Shown: one piece after another, positions 14,056-15,210 of the stretch
How positions within the stretch are numbered: position 1 is the stretch's first letter
Layout: each line of letters opens with the position of its first letter
From: DATEOR01 sp035698665
GTDB lineage: Bacteria; Actinomycetota; Thermoleophilia; Gaiellales; Gaiellaceae
Direction: 5' to 3'
Assembly: GCA_035698665.1 (NCBI GenBank)
Contig: DASSBN010000017.1
Span: 1 to 15,210 of the forward strand
Length of the DNA stretch: 15,210 nt
Made by a program: the position numbers and the translations under genes
The notes under the pieces: model-generated
Databases searched by the model: none
Told to the model about the DNA's origin: nothing
Seen by the model: only the letters and a program-made list of their open reading frames with translations

Positions 14056-14061
14056 ATCGTA
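14056..14061 (-). promoter_or_regulatory. -10 element of the 54-aa protein gene
   Basis: TACGAT on the minus strand ends seven bases before the ATG at 14048. Upstream, CCAGG-TC-CCTGG (14078-14089) is an interrupted palindrome around the expected -35 region and might be an operator; this is weak. Confidence 0.4.
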
Positions 14062-14137
14062 CGCAGGTGGAACCGAACCAGGTCCCTGGGGAGCGGGAAC
14101 GCTTGCGGAAGGACGGCGGGGGCCGGAGAATGAGCCG

Positions 14138-14713
14138 GTGAGTTTGCTGGCCTACTCACTCCGCCGAGCCTGGGGCGCTCTGCTCGTCGCCCTCATCGTC
14201 ATCTGGCTGATCCAGCTCGGCGTGTATCACATCGCTCTGCCGCCGCTTCGGGGGATCGAGGTCTTCCCGGATGGGGTCGAGGCATGGATCCGCGCGCAGC
14301 CCGCGCTTGCCGCGGAATGGACCACAGCGGCGCTCGAAGTCGGCATCGCCGCTGTGGTCGCACTGGGGCTCGTCGGGCTCTGGAAACTCCGCCCGAACAC
14401 CCCGCGGCTCTGGGCCTTGTTCGCGACTGGAACCGTGTTGCTCGCATTCGGGCTCGCCTCGTTCGGCGTCACGCTCGCCAACCAGGACTACCGCCGCTTG
14501 AACGTGAAATGTCCGCCCCAGGCTCACGGTTGCGTTCCGCCCGCCATCGTGGAAGGGATCGCACGGCAGTACAACCGAGGCATCAATCCGGCGCCGTGGT
14601 GGATCGCCGGAGGAGTCTCCACGGGGCTCGGGATGCTCCTACTCGCGGGCGCGGTTTGGGCGCCGTACCGCAAGAAGCGGCTTGGTACCGGCATTGGTAC
14701 CGATCTGTTCTGA
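14138..14713 (+). CDS. 191-aa four-helix membrane protein, hypothetical
   Basis: Probable transmembrane helices lie at 12-33, 64-82, 91-113 and 153-175. A periplasm- or cytoplasm-facing loop at 114-152 contains two cysteines, C125 and C132 (KCPPQAHGC), that could form a disulfide. The C-terminus LGTGIGTDLF is encoded by the repeated TTGGTACCG motif, so it has been shaped by that repeat. The start is GTG at 14138 with GGAG (14125-14128) nine bases upstream, one of the few genes here with a normal ribosome binding site. No family recognised. It is the largest gene in the putative element and would be its cargo. Confidence 0.7.
   Translation: MSLLAYSLRRAWGALLVALIVIWLIQLGVYHIALPPLRGIEVFPDGVEAWIRAQPALAAEWTTAALEVGIAAVVALGLVGLWKLRPNTPRLWALFATGTVLLAFGLASFGVTLANQDYRRLNVKCPPQAHGCVPPAIVEGIARQYNRGINPAPWWIAGGVSTGLGMLLLAGAVWAPYRKKRLGTGIGTDLF
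14684..14701 (+). repeat. Paired GGTACC motif (right end)
   Basis: GGTACC at 14684-14689 and 14696-14701, each within a TTGGTACCG direct repeat three bases apart. Read on the minus strand, the left-end motif (13792-13773) has the form GGTACC-5 bases-GGTACCGAT; this one is GGTACC-6 bases-GGTACCGAT, so the two are inverted copies. It lies in the 3' end of the 191-aa gene. Confidence 0.55.
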
Positions 14714-14785
14714 TTTAGCGGAACCTCACACCGCGGTACTTCGCATGGTTGAGCCAAGGTGACCCTAGATGCCCCCGCTAGGGCG

Positions 14786-14809
14786 GGTTCGAATCCGGCC
14801 ATCCCGACT
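14786..14809 (+). repeat. 24-bp direct repeat, second copy (putative right attachment site)
   Basis: Identical to 13704-13727 but without the rest of a tRNA. Just upstream, CCCTAG (14763-14768) pairs with CTAGGG (14778-14783) around a nine-base loop, which is not a proper anticodon arm, and the T stem carries a G-G mismatch. So this is a tRNA fragment, not a second working tRNA. Bases 14714-14762 show nothing I can assign. Confidence 0.8.
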
Positions 14810-15019
14810 TTGGAACTGAAGACCGAGGTGACGTTCTACTTCCGGAGCGACAGCGTCCAGGCGGCGGGCGCCGAGATCCGCCGGCTCGCTGACGCCGCTG
14901 AAGAGGTGGGCTTCGACATCGCAGGCGTGCGAGTCGAGGAAGCCCCACCACCCGAGCAGAGGCGGAAGGGAACGTCCTACGTCCCTCTCGACGACTCTGG
15001 GCCGGACGCCGAGGATTAG
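14810..15019 (+). CDS. 69-aa protein, possibly RraB-like, adjoining the repeat
   Basis: Reading from TTG at 14810, the product begins LELKTEVTFYFRSD, continues with an amphipathic helix (GAEIRRLADAAEEVGFDI) and a second strand, and ends in a charged disordered tail. The strand-helix-strand pattern with GFDI recalls the ferredoxin-like fold of RraB (ribonuclease E inhibitor) proteins, but this is a weak resemblance. GTG at 14828 is an alternative start. No -10 hexamer or good ribosome site is visible because the bases upstream are the tRNA fragment. The gene may once have been co-transcribed with tRNA-Pro, or it may have lost its 5' end. Confidence 0.5.
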   Translation: MELKTEVTFYFRSDSVQAAGAEIRRLADAAEEVGFDIAGVRVEEAPPPEQRRKGTSYVPLDDSGPDAED

Positions 15020-15049
15020 CCACGCCTCGCTTCTGGTAGACCTCCGGTC

Positions 15050-15210
15050 ATGCGCTACCGCAAGCTCGGCGACTTCGGCGTCAAGGTCTCGGAGATCTCC
15101 CTCGGCTCGTGGCTCACCTACGGGGGCTCCGTGGAGGACGAGCGCGCGATCGCGTGCATCCACCGTGCGTTCGAGCTCGGCGTCAACTTCTTCGACACGG
15201 CGAACGTCTA
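15050..15210 (+). CDS. Aldo/keto reductase, 5' part only
   Basis: The first 53 full codons of an aldo/keto reductase, cut by the window edge. The N-terminal strand MRYRKLGDFGVKVSEISLG, the GSWLTYGG segment and GVNFFDTANVY are typical. D49 and the expected Y54 (only its first two bases are present) are two of the catalytic tetrad. GSWLTYGG is closest to the potassium-channel-beta/YghZ-like subgroup of NADPH-dependent enzymes. The ATG is 30 bases after the preceding stop. TAGACC (15037-15042) seven bases upstream is a degenerate -10. Confidence 0.92.
   Translation, partial: MRYRKLGDFGVKVSEISLGSWLTYGGSVEDERAIACIHRAFELGVNFFDTANV

Larger units (their letters stand above)
13726..14809. mobile_element. 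Putative 1.08-kb tRNA-targeted element or remnant
   Basis: The segment is bounded by the intact tRNA-Pro on the left and a 24-bp copy of its 3' end on the right. It holds a strong hairpin, two paired GGTACC motifs near opposite ends in inverted orientation, a 54-aa and a 191-aa membrane-protein gene, and no integrase or excisionase. It may be a satellite that uses an integrase in trans, or the scar of a larger island that lost its recombinase. Alternatively a tRNA gene duplication has decayed. The flanking HNH gene may be part of the same history. Confidence 0.5.

Noticed and set aside
14714..14809. A second tRNA gene
   Set aside because: Only the T-arm loop and acceptor 3' half match; no D arm or 5' acceptor strand exists, the T stem has a mismatch, and the nearby hairpin has a nine-base loop without a sensible anticodon.
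1..15210. CRISPR arrays, insertion sequences, replication origins
   Set aside because: No regularly spaced repeats, transposase genes or clustered DnaA boxes were seen.

Overview
The window is GC-rich throughout and densely packed. Gene order, codon use and the repeated placement of a TANNNT hexamer 6-11 bases upstream of start codons suggest an actinobacterium. The class Thermoleophilia (Gaiellales/Solirubrobacterales-like) is my best guess, from overall impression only. Nothing here fixes the taxonomy.

Bases 1-2950 hold small housekeeping and accessory genes. They are a Rid-family protein (minus) divergent from a beta-lactamase-fold serine hydrolase (plus), and a possible 60-aa membrane protein. 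Next is a two-gene minus operon of a 45-aa acidic protein plus a free-standing cyclic-nucleotide-binding-fold protein, divergent from a zinc-ribbon Nudix hydrolase. A 47-aa acidic protein with a TTG start and thioredoxin (minus) follow. Bases 2979-7541 are core metabolism: isoleucyl-tRNA synthetase, whose active-site HIGH motif reads GVHH, translationally coupled to an exported protein of unknown function, then ispH (minus) of the MEP isoprenoid pathway. The roughly 300-base gap 7542-7838 contains an intrinsic terminator and a three-way-junction fold on the minus strand, possibly a small RNA.

Bases 7839-12211 encode a two-component pair: a 1310-aa membrane-anchored histidine kinase with five GAF domains and a PAS domain, and a single-domain response regulator overlapping it by one base. 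An EamA/DMT transporter (minus) meets the regulator tail to tail.

From 13258 the character changes. An HNH endonuclease gene ends inside a tRNA-Pro(TGG) gene. The 24-base 3' end of that tRNA is repeated exactly 1082 bases downstream. The enclosed segment carries a 54-aa and a 191-aa membrane protein, paired GGTACC motifs near both ends, and no integrase. This looks like a small or decayed tRNA-targeted integrated element. After the repeat come a short ORF with no visible promoter and the start of an aldo/keto reductase cut by the window edge.

Many uncoupled genes appear to be leaderless, and three divergent pairs are packed so tightly that their promoters overlap each other or the neighbouring start codon.
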